Positions 17,872-26,390 of a DNA stretch of 64,000 bases are shown piece after piece (positions within the stretch are counted from its first letter, which is position 1; the number at the start of each line of letters is the position of its first letter). Both the position numbers and the translations under genes were made by a program. The stretch covers positions 186,001 to 250,000 of the forward strand of contig CAVXJC010000006.1 in the NCBI GenBank assembly GCA_963762075.1, in the 5' to 3' direction. Under the pieces are notes generated by a model. The model did no database searches and was not told where the DNA came from. It worked only from the letters and a program-made list of their open reading frames with translations. This stretch comes from JAOUEA01 sp963762075. GTDB taxonomy: Bacteria > Actinomycetota > UBA4738 > HRBIN12.

Positions 17872-18834
17872 ATGCTGAAGCGCGTCATCCTCTTGGCAGC
17901 CGCGATCGTCGGCGCCGCCACGGTGCTCGTGATCCCGGGGACCGCGTCGGCGAGGCTCGGCTCCTGCGACAAGCGTGTCGCAGCCCCCGCGGACCTCAAC
18001 GCGGAGTTCCGCAGGGCTCCGGAAGGCGCGGTGATATGCCTGAGTGGCACCTTCCGCATCAACTCCCCGCTGGTGCCTCGACATGGCCAGGTCGTCCGCG
18101 GGCCAGCGGCGATCGTGAACGGTGGCGGCGTTGAAGACGGCTTCTTCCTGGGCGATGCGAGGCACGTGACGATATCGGGTCTCGACATCTCGGGGTTCAC
18201 CTCGCGGGGCGTGCGATGTGGCGCCTACACCCGGCTGCTGCGATCGTCGCTGCACCACAACCACCAGAACGGAGTGGGCTGCCAACTCGACAACCGGGGA
18301 GGCTCGCACATCCTGATCGCGTCGAACAGGGTGTACTCGAACGGCGATCCTTCGATCGAGGGGCACACCGCCGGCGGCATGAAGTTCGTGCGCACCGGTG
18401 CCCCGGGCGACCGCGCCGGCAGCTCGGTCACGGTGCGACGCAACAAGGTGTGGGGAAACGTCGGCAACGGAATCTGGTTCGACATCAACTCGGCAGGCGA
18501 CCTGATCGCGCGCAACGAGGTATGGAACAACACCCGCAACGGCATCCGCTACGAGATCAGCGCGGGTCCCGCGATCATCCGCCGCAACGAGGTCTACAGC
18601 AACGCCTGGTACGGGGTCTGGATCACGTCCTCGGCCAAGGTGGTCGTGCGCGAGAACGTCGTGGTGCGCAACGGCAGGGGCGACATCGTCGTCGTCAGCG
18701 ACGAACGCGCGAGGCTCAGGTTCCCCGATCTCGGTGGAAGCCACGAGGGCTACAAGATCCGCAACATCGACGTGCTGCGCAACACGGTGGCGAGGAAGCT
18801 CGTGGGTTGCTCGCTCGAGAACGTCTCCTGCTGA
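17872..18834 (+). CDS. Secreted right-handed beta-helix protein
   Basis: A strong AAGGAGG site precedes the ATG. Residues 1-27 form a signal peptide ending GTASA. The rest of the 320 residues shows repeating Asn-rich coils (SNRVYSNGDP, RRNKVWGNVGNGIWFD, ARNEVWNNTRNGIRYE, RRNEVYSNAWYGVWI), a parallel beta-helix of the NosD/pectate-lyase type. Catalytic residues of a known polysaccharide lyase cannot be assigned. It probably binds or cleaves a polysaccharide outside the cell. Paired cysteines (CGAY...GCQL, CSLENVSC) may form disulfides. Confidence 0.8.
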   Translation: MLKRVILLAAAIVGAATVLVIPGTASARLGSCDKRVAAPADLNAEFRRAPEGAVICLSGTFRINSPLVPRHGQVVRGPAAIVNGGGVEDGFFLGDARHVTISGLDISGFTSRGVRCGAYTRLLRSSLHHNHQNGVGCQLDNRGGSHILIASNRVYSNGDPSIEGHTAGGMKFVRTGAPGDRAGSSVTVRRNKVWGNVGNGIWFDINSAGDLIARNEVWNNTRNGIRYEISAGPAIIRRNEVYSNAWYGVWITSSAKVVVRENVVVRNGRGDIVVVSDERARLRFPDLGGSHEGYKIRNIDVLRNTVARKLVGCSLENVSC

Positions 18835-18934
18835 TCTGACGTCGGAGCGGCGAGGAACCGTCCAGCCCGCGATGACCCAGATGCATCGACCGCCCGGACA
18901 GGCGGCCGATCCATCACTCGTGCGGGTCGAATCG

Positions 18935-19738
18935 TCAACAGCTGGAGGTCCTGTCGCGGCCGGCATCGATGCATCGATCACGTCCCGCCTGACCGAACAA
19001 CCGATCGCGCTGAGGGCCACCTCGCAGCACGTCGGCGCCGCCCCCACCCTTGAGCACATCGCTGCCGCCGGCGCCCAGCAGCCGGTCGTTGCCACCACCG
19101 GCCACCAGTCGATCGCTCTTCGCACCGCCCTTCAGCACGTCCTTGCCCGGCCCGGCGAGCAGTCGATCTTTGCCGCCTCGACCGATCAACACGTCTGCAC
19201 CGCCCATCCCACACAGCATGTCCGTGCCGGATGTCCCGACCAGTCGGTCGTCTCCTCTGGTACCAACCTGCGTGCACTCGGCCGGAGCGACCCGCACCGT
19301 GTAGCTCGCAACGTTGTCCGAGAGATCCGCGTCGGCGGAGTCGCTCGACACCTCGGCGTCGTTACGCACGGGCGCTGCCTCGAGCGGGGTGGCCAGGAGC
19401 GTGACGGTCTCACTCGCCCCTGATGCCAACGTCGGGAACGAGCACGACAAGGTCGGGATCAGCGTGCAGGTCCCGAGGCCGCTGGCCGAGATGCTCTGCG
19501 CATCGAGCTCGGCCGGCAACACATCGGAGACGACCACGTTGTCGGCCGCGTCGGGGCCGTCGTTGTGCACCGTCAGCGTGTAGGTGACATCCTCGCCGAC
19601 CACGCCGATCTGGTCGTCGGCCGTCTTCGTGAGGTGCAGGTCCGAGGACGATCCGACCTGTCCCGATGCTGTGCCCACCCCGGTGAGCGCGATCACCATC
19701 GCTCCCGCGAGCATGGCTCCGAACTTCTTGTCTCTCAT
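18935..19738 (-). CDS. Secreted DUF11-RTX-like repeat protein
   Basis: From the ATG at 19738 (GGGAGG five bases upstream) the product has 267 residues. A signal peptide (RDKKFGAMLAGAMVIALTGVGTASG) leads into one DUF11 domain (DLHLTKTADD ... YTLTVHNDGPDAADNVVVSD), then glycine-aspartate nonapeptide repeats of the hemolysin type (GGADVLIGRGGKDRLLAG and six more), which bind calcium in a parallel beta-roll. The last residues are Cys-containing. An ATG at 19741 is too close to the ribosome-binding site. The protein is likely a surface or extracellular structural component; it has no sortase signal. Confidence 0.8.
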   Translation of the reverse strand: MRDKKFGAMLAGAMVIALTGVGTASGQVGSSSDLHLTKTADDQIGVVGEDVTYTLTVHNDGPDAADNVVVSDVLPAELDAQSISASGLGTCTLIPTLSCSFPTLASGASETVTLLATPLEAAPVRNDAEVSSDSADADLSDNVASYTVRVAPAECTQVGTRGDDRLVGTSGTDMLCGMGGADVLIGRGGKDRLLAGPGKDVLKGGAKSDRLVAGGGNDRLLGAGGSDVLKGGGGADVLRGGPQRDRLFGQAGRDRCIDAGRDRTSSC

Positions 19739-19932
19739 CATGACCTCCCTGTCTCGTGGAGAGGGGGTTACCCCTGAGAGCGACGGCAGCAACGCGATCG
19801 GGCCCGATATCACCTGGTCGAGAGCCGTGGTTCGTTCCTTCGACCACGGCGCCGTCCGAACGCCGTAGGGAGCTGATGGCGGGTCATCCAGCTGATCGCC
19901 GAGAGGCGTCTCGACCTCGGATCTCAGCGCGC

Positions 19933-20816
19933 TCAGAGAGCGGTTTCCGAAGGTGCGTCCCGATCGGCAGGGGCGACGAACCGCAGCGCGCGGGGCCGGA
20001 TGGTGACCTCGACGCGCTCACGCTCACCCACTTCCTCACCGTCGAGTGCGAGCGGCCGAGCTCGATCGTGCAGCTCGATGCGCACCTTCCGGGCTTCGAT
20101 CCGGACCACGCGACGAGGCCGTCGGGTGATCGCATGCCAAGCCTGGTTCGACCGCGCGCGCATGCTCTCCGAGGTCCGCACGATGCGGACATCGAGCACA
20201 CCCTCGTCGAGTCGATCACGCGCTCCGATGCGCCCGGGGTCTGTCGAGAACACGTTGTTGCCGACGAAGACGGCCGCTGCCTCGAGGGCGCGGCGATCGC
20301 CATCCGCTTCGATCACCCCCTCGACCGGGTCGAACGTCACGAACACCTGCACCGCCGATGTCACGAGCGCAGGCCACTTGCCCCATCGCCCCTCGTGCCG
20401 CTCCCGCCCGCGCACGATCTCGGGGTACAACCCGATACCGAGGTTGTTCACGAAGACGCGGTCGCTCATCGCGCCCACATCGACCGTGCGGATATGACCG
20501 GCGTTCAGCACCCTCACTGCCCCATCGACGTCGCTCACGCCAAGGTCCCGAGCGAAATGGTTCAGCGTGCCCGCCGGCACCACGCCCATGACGCCGCGGT
20601 CTCGACGAGCGCGTTGGCGACCGCGTGCACGGTGCCGTCGCCGCCCACCGCGACCACCACGCGTTCCTCCGCCACCGCCGCGGCAACGTGTTCGGTGAGA
20701 TCGACGCCCTTCTCGAGGCGCACGGTTCGTGTGTCGGAGAGTCGCTCGCGCACCGATCTCAGGAGGTCGCTCGCATCCGAGCCGGCGTTCGGATTGGCGA
20801 TGAGCAGATACCTCAC
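19933..20816 (-). pseudogene. Diacylglycerol-kinase-like lipid kinase, frameshifted
   Basis: The first frame (GTG 20816 to about 20590) gives RYLLIANPNAGSDA, the ATP-binding VAVGGDGTVHAVANAL and part of the catalytic domain. The next frame continues with MGVVPAGTLNHFARDLG and the C-terminal beta domain (NNLGIGLYPEIVRGRE ... LALDGEEV). Adding one G to GCGGCGTC near 20593 gives ETAGVMGVVPAGTLNHF and about 294 residues. All family motifs survive, so the gene is probably intact in the organism. It would phosphorylate diacylglycerol or a related lipid. It is divergent from a PAP2 phosphatase. Confidence 0.75.
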
Positions 20817-20822
20817 GGGCCG

Positions 20823-20828
20823 ATGCTA
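20823..20828 (-). promoter_or_regulatory. -10-like hexamer TAGCAT (minus strand)
   Basis: It is six bases upstream of the GTG at 20816. On the opposite strand TACCAT at 20853-20858 lies nine bases before the PAP2 ATG, so the 51-base gap holds two divergent promoters. Confidence 0.5.
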
Positions 20829-20867
20829 TCGGTCCACGAACGTCGGGCGCCGTACCATGGCGGCCAG

Positions 20868-21494
20868 ATGGCCGACCCACACATCGACCGCGCGGGGTGG
20901 CATGAGATCCTGCGGACCGCGACCGCCGAAGCGGGTGCGGTCGACCTCTCGGTCTACCGCGCCGTGGCACAGACACCGACCCCGGTGCTCGACCGAGGAG
21001 TCCCGAGGCTCAGCCACATGGCCGACCGGTCCATGCTCTGGCTGGCCATGGCGGCGGCGATGTTCGCGCTCGGCGGACGTTCTGGCAGGCGCGCAGCACG
21101 CGACGGGTTGATCGCGATCGGCATGGCTTCGGCTTCGGTGAACCAGGGCTTCAAACGCGTGGCCGTCCGGGCGCGTCCCGAACGCGATGACGAGGCACTC
21201 GCGAAGGAGCGGTGGGTGCGCATGCCGCTTTCCACCTCGTTCCCGTCGGGCCACACGGCTTCGGCGTTCGCGTTCGCCACAGCCGCCGGCGAGCACCTTC
21301 CGCTGCTGTGGCTCCCGTTGCGCGGACTGGCCCTCGTGGTGGGCTACTCGAGGGTGCATACGGGCGTGCACTATCCCGGCGACGTCATCGCCGGTGCCGT
21401 CATCGGCTCCGCGTGCGGCTGGACGGTGATCGGAGCGACACGGCGCCGCGACCGCGCACGCGCCGCCGCCGCTGCCTCGATCAGGAGATCCTGA
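20868..21494 (+). CDS. PAP2-family lipid phosphatase
   Basis: The 208-residue protein carries all three motifs of the family: KX6RP (Lys96 to Arg103-Pro104), PSGH (126-129) and SRVHTGVHYPGD (Ser161, His168, Asp172). Hydrophobic helices surround them. Such enzymes release phosphate from phosphatidate or undecaprenyl diphosphate at the membrane surface. A divergent lipid kinase next door suggests a pair that sets the phosphorylation state of the same lipid pool. Its 3' end overlaps the convergent copper oxidase gene by 14 bases. Confidence 0.85.
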   Translation: MADPHIDRAGWHEILRTATAEAGAVDLSVYRAVAQTPTPVLDRGVPRLSHMADRSMLWLAMAAAMFALGGRSGRRAARDGLIAIGMASASVNQGFKRVAVRARPERDDEALAKERWVRMPLSTSFPSGHTASAFAFATAAGEHLPLLWLPLRGLALVVGYSRVHTGVHYPGDVIAGAVIGSACGWTVIGATRRRDRARAAAAASIRRS

Positions 21495-23820
21495 CCCACT
21501 TCGCGACCGACGGCACGCCCGCGTCGTCGATCAGGAACAACATGTACCAGCCAGGCGGCGCCACGGCGCCGGATGCCGGCGCGCTGACCGTCAGTCCGCC
21601 GGTCTCCTCCGAGAACGTCAGCGGCACGTGGCGCTGATCGAAGTTGACGCCATGAGTCGAGGAGTTGGCCCTGACCAGCGCTACGTCGGCGATCGTGGCT
21701 GCCTGCGATGTGCCGACCGTGAACGACGAGCCGTACCCGACAGCCGTGGGCGCGGTATCGATCACCGGACGGGGTCCCCGGAACAGGTACGGGGGCGAGT
21801 AGATCTCGGCGGTGGCCTGCATCGGACCGTCGTCATGTCCTGCGGACAGGATCCGCCCGTCGGGGAGCAAGAGCGCCGTGGAGTGGTAGGCGCGGGGCGC
21901 GACCTGGGGGGCCATCTCGGTCCACGTCTCGGTGGTGGGATCGAACATCTCGGCGCCGAGCACGGGCTGGTCGTAGAGACCGGACCCCCGGTTGCCGCCG
22001 ACCGCGAGGACTGATCCGTCGGGAAGCAGAACCACGTTGAGGTTCTTCCTGGGCTCGTGCATCGAGTCGGAGAGCCTCCACGCCGGCTCGCCGGGGCCGA
22101 GGTCCAGGATCTCGGTCGTCGCGGTGGCACCGGTGCCGGTCAGGCCCCCGATCGCCAACACCTGGTCGAGCCCTGGAAGCAACACGACGCTTCCGCGGGG
22201 ACGTGCGCCGAACCGCATGTCTGGACCGGACGTCCACGATGGTGCATCAGGGTCGAAGAACATGGTCCGGCGCTCGGTACCGACGCGAACGACCCGCCCG
22301 TCGGGTAACGCGAACATGCGTGGATACGTGCCCATCGAGAGCGTCGCGGCGGCCGGCAAGGTCGAGAACGAGCTGGTTCCTGCGTCGTATCGCTCGACCT
22401 CGGTGGCGGTCACGGCGCTCGAGACCCGGCCCGCGAAGACCAAGGTGTCGCCGTCAGCCAGCGAGACGTCGGTGGGATACCAGCGCGCCGATGACATCGC
22501 AGGTCCTTGGCGCCACCGCTCGGTCACCGGGTCGAAGAGGGCGGTCTGCGTCGTGCCGTTCGGGTTGCCGGCGCCCCACAGCGTGCCGCCGGTCACGAAC
22601 ACATCGCCGTTGGGACGCAGCGAGTGAGCGGAGCAGAACAGGTTGTGCTGGAACGCGATCGGCACCGGCACGTCGGTGATGGTTCCCGTCGCCGGATCCC
22701 AGAGCTTCGAGGAATCGGCCGGATCGGTCGTCTTGTAGAACAGCAGCACCTTGCCGGTGAACAGGACCGAGGCGTGCACACCGATCGTGCCGATGTCGAA
22801 CGGAGCGCTCCACCGGCCGATCGTCGCAGGCGTGCCGTCAGACGATGTCGTTGCCGTCGCGGCGTCGCTCAGCAGCGAACGGTTTCCGGCGGCATCGACA
22901 GCATCGACCTTCCACCAGTAGGTGGTGCCCGGGTCGAGACCATCGTCGAGGAATGCCGTCGAACCGGTCGAAGCCACGAGCGAGAACGTGGAACCGTCGA
23001 GCGAGCGGTAGACACCGTATCCGGTCACGGCGGTGTCGTCGCTCGAGGCCTGCCAATCGAGGTCGACGGACGACGTGTCGAGGGTCGTCGCGACGAGACC
23101 CATGGGCTGGCTCGGGTCGATGGTGTCGCCGGGTGTCGCGTCGGTGGCGAGCGACACGTCGTCGAAGGCCACGTTGAAGGACCGGCCTTGCACCGAATCT
23201 CCGATCGTGAGCCGCGAGAACGTGCCGGCGCCCAGGTTGTTCGCGCGGCTGAGCGCCGCCACAGGAGCGTCGTCGAAGGTCACGTCGAAACGCCCCGCCG
23301 TTCCCGTCTTCGCGTGCACCTCGAGCTCGTGCCACCCGCCGTTGCCCACGACGATCGTGCTCACGTACGTCACCTTCGTCACGTTGTTTCGAGCGATCAG
23401 CTTGCCCTTGCCGTTCAGGCCGACGAGCAGCGTGGCCCCCCCTCCAGCCGGTCGGAACGAGGTGAGCCATACGGCGGTCGACCGTGACGTGACGTTGAGC
23501 CAGACCGTAGCCGTCAGCTCGGTCTCGGCGGCGAACGACCGCCAGGCATGCGAGGGACCTCCCGTCGAGCTCGCGCGCCCGGCCCACGATCCGGCATGCA
23601 CGGTCGCCTGCTGGACCGAGAAGGAAGCCGACCCGCTCCACGCCGAAAGGTTTCCGGTCTCGAAGCCGTCGCCGAAGATGGGCGCAGCCACCGACGGCGT
23701 CACGAGCGTGGTCGCGAACCAGAGCGATGCGGCGACGACGGCGCTTGCTCGGCCTCGAAGCGGGGCCCGACGCGGCTTCGGCAAGCCGACCCTCCTCAGG
23801 TTCTTGTCCTTCCCGACCAC
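21481..23820 (-). CDS. Secreted copper radical oxidase (galactose/glyoxal oxidase type) with LamG-like and FN3 domains
   Basis: The start is GTG 23820, eight bases after AGGGAGG; the product has 779 residues. A signal peptide (to about 46) is followed by a beta-sandwich of about 175 residues resembling a carbohydrate-binding or LamG-like module (FGDGFETGNLSAW), one FN3 domain (240-325), a Kelch propeller and a DUF1929-type C-terminal domain. The copper-radical site can be traced: Cys396 (LFCSAHS) and Tyr448 (SARWYPT) for the thioether pair, Tyr645-His646 (RAYHSTALLLPDG) and His723 (STHGVNFDQRHVPLTF). Known relatives oxidise primary alcohols or aldehydes with O2, making H2O2. It would need copper outside the cell, and a copper operon lies nearby. 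Confidence 0.85.
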   Translation of the reverse strand: MVGKDKNLRRVGLPKPRRAPLRGRASAVVAASLWFATTLVTPSVAAPIFGDGFETGNLSAWSGSASFSVQQATVHAGSWAGRASSTGGPSHAWRSFAAETELTATVWLNVTSRSTAVWLTSFRPAGGGATLLVGLNGKGKLIARNNVTKVTYVSTIVVGNGGWHELEVHAKTGTAGRFDVTFDDAPVAALSRANNLGAGTFSRLTIGDSVQGRSFNVAFDDVSLATDATPGDTIDPSQPMGLVATTLDTSSVDLDWQASSDDTAVTGYGVYRSLDGSTFSLVASTGSTAFLDDGLDPGTTYWWKVDAVDAAGNRSLLSDAATATTSSDGTPATIGRWSAPFDIGTIGVHASVLFTGKVLLFYKTTDPADSSKLWDPATGTITDVPVPIAFQHNLFCSAHSLRPNGDVFVTGGTLWGAGNPNGTTQTALFDPVTERWRQGPAMSSARWYPTDVSLADGDTLVFAGRVSSAVTATEVERYDAGTSSFSTLPAAATLSMGTYPRMFALPDGRVVRVGTERRTMFFDPDAPSWTSGPDMRFGARPRGSVVLLPGLDQVLAIGGLTGTGATATTEILDLGPGEPAWRLSDSMHEPRKNLNVVLLPDGSVLAVGGNRGSGLYDQPVLGAEMFDPTTETWTEMAPQVAPRAYHSTALLLPDGRILSAGHDDGPMQATAEIYSPPYLFRGPRPVIDTAPTAVGYGSSFTVGTSQAATIADVALVRANSSTHGVNFDQRHVPLTFSEETGGLTVSAPASGAVAPPGWYMLFLIDDAGVPSVAKWVRIS

Positions 23821-23866
23821 GGACCGGTCCTCCCTTGTGCCCCGGCTGGGGGATGACTGCCGCCGA

Positions 23867-23895
23867 AACGTACGGGTCGGAAGGCGCAAGGTCAA
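23867..23895 (-). promoter_or_regulatory. Sigma-70-type promoter for the copper radical oxidase gene
   Basis: On the minus strand TTGACC (23890-23895) and TACGTT (23867-23872) are separated by exactly 17 bp. The -10 box lies 46 bp upstream of the GTG, leaving a leader that contains the Shine-Dalgarno sequence. The -35 overlaps a small inverted repeat, AGGTC...GACCT, that could be an operator. Confidence 0.5.
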
Positions 23896-23984
23896 CGGTC
23901 CTTCGACCTAAGGCTTTCGAGTTTCGAACCAGCAAGGCGGCCGCTCGAGGGTCTGCGCGGTGCCCGGTTCGGACCCCCACCCGT

Positions 23985-24386
23985 TCAGGCTGTGGAGTCG
24001 ATGCGGAACTCGAACCACACCAACCCCGGGGGGCCGGGCTCCACACCCCATGCGTCCGATGTCGCCTCGACGATCCGCAGACCGAAGCCCCCGGCTCGTT
24101 CGGACTCGCCCAACCGAGGGGAGACCGGATGGGCGTCGGCCGCCGTCGTGGGCTGCTCGACCTCGACGCGAACGCCGTCGCCATCAACGTCGATCGTGAG
24201 GCGGATCACATCGCGGGCGACGTCGAGGGAACCATGCACCACTGCGTTCGTCACGACCTCGGTGATCGCGAGCCGCAGTTCATCGAGGCGGCCGTCGAGC
24301 ACCTGTGGCGGAAGGGTGTCGTCGAGAACAGCCCGGGCGCTCTTCGGGGCGCTGTCGTCGGGCAGCAGGATCAACTCCCTGCGCAC
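23985..24386 (-). CDS. RsbW-like ATP-binding serine kinase/anti-sigma factor
   Basis: The 133-residue GHKL protein has the N-box TEVVTNAVVHG (Glu43, Asn47, His51) and the glycine-rich GGFGLRIVE ATP-lid region. GTG 24386 follows GGAGG by seven bases. Such kinases phosphorylate an STAS anti-sigma antagonist or hold a sigma-B-like factor. No antagonist gene or sigma-B homologue is next to it here, so its partner must be elsewhere. The copper radical oxidase gene follows on the same strand but has its own promoter. Confidence 0.8.
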   Translation of the reverse strand: MRRELILLPDDSAPKSARAVLDDTLPPQVLDGRLDELRLAITEVVTNAVVHGSLDVARDVIRLTIDVDGDGVRVEVEQPTTAADAHPVSPRLGESERAGGFGLRIVEATSDAWGVEPGPPGLVWFEFRIDSTA

Positions 24387-24500
24387 TAGGGAACCTCCGA
24401 GCGGGGTGATGCATCATGCGTCGCCGGCGAGGTGCGAATCTGCTCCGATAACCACGAACCGCGGTGCATGAGTGCGACCCCAATCGCCTAGTCGATCGAA

Positions 24501-24512
24501 GGGGTATACCCC
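24501..24512. promoter_or_regulatory. Perfect palindrome GGGGTATACCCC, candidate metal-repressor operator
   Basis: The 12-bp palindrome lies between the lipoprotein and RsbW-like genes, 114 bp upstream of the latter. CsoR/RicR-type copper operators are built from GGGGTA/TACCCC half-sites, and GGGGGTATA also occurs in the promoter of the copper operon at 26516. The arrangement here is inside-out relative to the usual TACCC-spacer-GGGTA, so the assignment is tentative. Confidence 0.35.
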
Positions 24513-24576
24513 AACCTCCACGATGCCACACCGCATGCGCCGGAATCAGAGCCATCCGCCGATATGCCCGATCGGA

Positions 24577-25077
24577 TCAGTAGCCGGGACCCGTCCGCGC
24601 CTTCTTCGTGATGGGTGCCCCCGAAGGATCCACCACGAACCACACGTCACCCACGCCTTGGCCCTTCGTGTCGCCGGGCGCCTGGTCAGAGGCGAAGAGG
24701 TACAGGGGTTGACCGTCATAGGTCACCTGAACCTCTCCGTCGTCTCGCTCAGTCGTGCCGAGCAGCGCCTCATCGACACCTTCGCCTGCGGTCGGCGCAT
24801 CGTCGATCAATGCGGGCCAGGCCGCGGCGCATTCCTCGTAGCACGTGCTCGCACCCTCGGTATCTGCCTGGAACAGGTACAAGGTCATGCCGTCGGCGCC
24901 GACCAGGATGGAGCCGAGGTCGGACTCCGCGAGCTGCACCGTGCCGGTATCGGCAGTCGAACTCTCTTCTGTGGCCGACCCTTGCGCCGCTCCGGGGTCA
25001 TCGTCGCCGCAGGCGACGAGCGATATCCCGAGCGTGAGTCCGATCGCGAGGGCCCGCATCGTCCCGCTCCGCATCAT
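24577..25077 (-). CDS. Lipoprotein with two secreted repeats (COG4315-like)
   Basis: The 166-residue product starts behind GGAGGGGAGAAG. A lipobox (SLVAC) ends the signal peptide. Two copies of the secreted repeat follow: LGSILVGADGMTLYLFQADT with a CYEECAAAWP segment, and VQVTYDGQPLYLFASDQ. Proteins of this type often neighbour ECF sigma factors and redox or metal genes; the function is unknown. It is divergent from the ECF sigma gene, and both promoters share the same -35/-10 pattern, which suggests it belongs to that regulon. Confidence 0.8.
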   Translation of the reverse strand: MMRSGTMRALAIGLTLGISLVACGDDDPGAAQGSATEESSTADTGTVQLAESDLGSILVGADGMTLYLFQADTEGASTCYEECAAAWPALIDDAPTAGEGVDEALLGTTERDDGEVQVTYDGQPLYLFASDQAPGDTKGQGVGDVWFVVDPSGAPITKKARTGPGY

Positions 25078-25105
25078 CTTCTCCCCTCCATCGTGGTGTG
25101 GTGGG

Positions 25106-25132
25106 GATACGTACGGCTTGCACCCCACGTTC
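25106..25132 (-). promoter_or_regulatory. ECF-type promoter GAACGT-N15-CGTATC for the lipoprotein gene
   Basis: On the minus strand the GAAC-containing -35 (25127-25132) and CGTATC -10 (25106-25111) are 15 bp apart, 29 bp before the ATG at 25077. The pattern resembles the GGAAC...CGT promoters of many ECF sigma factors. Confidence 0.45.
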
Positions 25133-25149
25133 AATGGCGGGCGAAGATC

Positions 25150-25176
25150 GAACCCGATCCTTGCACCGGCCGTAAC
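25150..25176 (+). promoter_or_regulatory. ECF-type promoter GAACCC-N15-CGTAAC for the sigma gene
   Basis: -35 at 25150-25155 and -10 at 25171-25176 are 15 bp apart, as in the divergent promoter. The -10 lies 13 bp before the ATG at 25190, consistent with an autoregulated sigma gene with a very short leader. Confidence 0.45.
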
Positions 25177-25189
25177 CTCTTTGGCGACG

Positions 25190-25735
25190 ATGGGTTCCGC
25201 GCGTTTCGACCTCGACGAGAGCGGCCTCAGGGCTGCGTACTCGGCACACGCCGGAGAGATGTTCGGCTTCGCCGTTCGATCGCTCAACGACCGGGGGCTC
25301 GCTGAGGAGGCTGTGCAGGAGACGTTCGTTCGCGCCTGGCGGTTCGGCGAGCGCTTCGACCCGCAACTCGGCACCATCCGGACGTGGCTCTTCGCGATCC
25401 TGCGCCATGTGGTGATCGACATCGCCCGAGCGCGGGCGATCTGGCCGGAACCGACCTCCGAAGAGGCTATGCAGCGGGCGGGCGACCGTGCGGCCACACC
25501 GGAGGACCAACTCGAACAGGCGCTGCTCGCGTGGCAGATCGAGGAGGCGCTCCGCCGGATCGGCGACGACCACCGGCGGGTCCTGCTGGAGACGTACTTC
25601 CGCCATCGACCGTACGCAGAGGTGGCGGTCGCGCTCGGCATCCCAGAGGGAACGGTGAAGAGCCGCGTGTACTACGCCCTGCGAGCACTGCGTCTCGCTC
25701 TGGAGGAGATGGGATGGGATGACTCCTCGTCCTGA
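25190..25735 (+). CDS. ECF-family RNA polymerase sigma factor
   Basis: The 181-residue protein has region 2 (LAEEAVQETFVRAWRFGERFD, with FAVRSLNDRG before it) and region 4 (YAEVAVALGIPEGTVKSRVYYALRALR, a helix-turn-helix), joined by a short linker and lacking region 3, as in ECF sigmas. It ends inside the anti-sigma gene (17-bp overlap), so the two are co-translated. The target promoters proposed here are its own and that of the divergent lipoprotein. Confidence 0.9.
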   Translation: MGSARFDLDESGLRAAYSAHAGEMFGFAVRSLNDRGLAEEAVQETFVRAWRFGERFDPQLGTIRTWLFAILRHVVIDIARARAIWPEPTSEEAMQRAGDRAATPEDQLEQALLAWQIEEALRRIGDDHRRVLLETYFRHRPYAEVAVALGIPEGTVKSRVYYALRALRLALEEMGWDDSSS

Positions 25736-26390
25736 GGATCACGTGCGCCCGCTGCTGGGCGCCTTCGTGCTCGGCCATCTCGAGCCGGGCGAAGCGGCCG
25801 CCGTGGGCGCCCACCTCGACGGTTGTGCCGAATGTCGCGACGAGGCTGCAGAGCTCGAGGCCGTGGCCGGTCTGCTCCCGCTTGCAGACCCCGAGCGCGT
25901 CGGTGGCCCCGCCGAATCGCCGCGGGAGATGCTCGGGGAAGTGCTGGCTCGGATCACGCAGGAGCGCGAGGCGCGGGCGAAGGCCCGCCGGCGCTCGGTC
26001 GCCGTCCGTGTCGGCGCGGCCGCGGCCGCGATTGTCCTCATGCTCGTCGTCGGTCTGACACTGCGATCCTCGGGGGGGCCGGACGGCGAGACCGTGGCTC
26101 TTACCTCCACCGGCGCCGAGATCGCAGGAGAGGCAGTGATACACGAGGACATCCGATCGACCTGGGTGGAGCTCACGGTCTCAGGCTTGGCAACCGGAGA
26201 GACCTACGGCGTGTGGCTCGAGGAGATCAGCACCGGGGAGCGCTCGCCGATGGGCACCTTCACCGGCGTTCCAGGCGACCTGTACATCAGCCTGTACTCG
26301 AGTCTTCCTCGCGACCGGGCCGGATCGGTCGGAGTGAGCGACTCCGACGGCACAACGATTCTGACCGGCAGCATCCCAAGAACGGCGTGA
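25719..26390 (+). CDS. Anti-sigma factor with zinc-binding ZAS domain
   Basis: The 223-residue protein starts with an anti-sigma domain containing His32-x3-Cys36-x2-Cys39 (AHLDGCAEC), then one membrane helix at about 95-115 and an extracytoplasmic RskA-like beta domain (WVELTVSGLATGETYGVWLEE). The CxxC can respond to redox or zinc loss, while the outer domain may receive a signal from the envelope. It would hold the ECF sigma at the membrane until released. Confidence 0.85.
   Translation: MTPRPEDHVRPLLGAFVLGHLEPGEAAAVGAHLDGCAECRDEAAELEAVAGLLPLADPERVGGPAESPREMLGEVLARITQEREARAKARRRSVAVRVGAAAAAIVLMLVVGLTLRSSGGPDGETVALTSTGAEIAGEAVIHEDIRSTWVELTVSGLATGETYGVWLEEISTGERSPMGTFTGVPGDLYISLYSSLPRDRAGSVGVSDSDGTTILTGSIPRTA

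Noticed and set aside
19764..19774. GGGGTTACCCC inverted repeat in the leader of the RTX-like gene, considered as a riboswitch or operator
   Set aside because: Only four-base arms; no riboswitch core could be matched around it.
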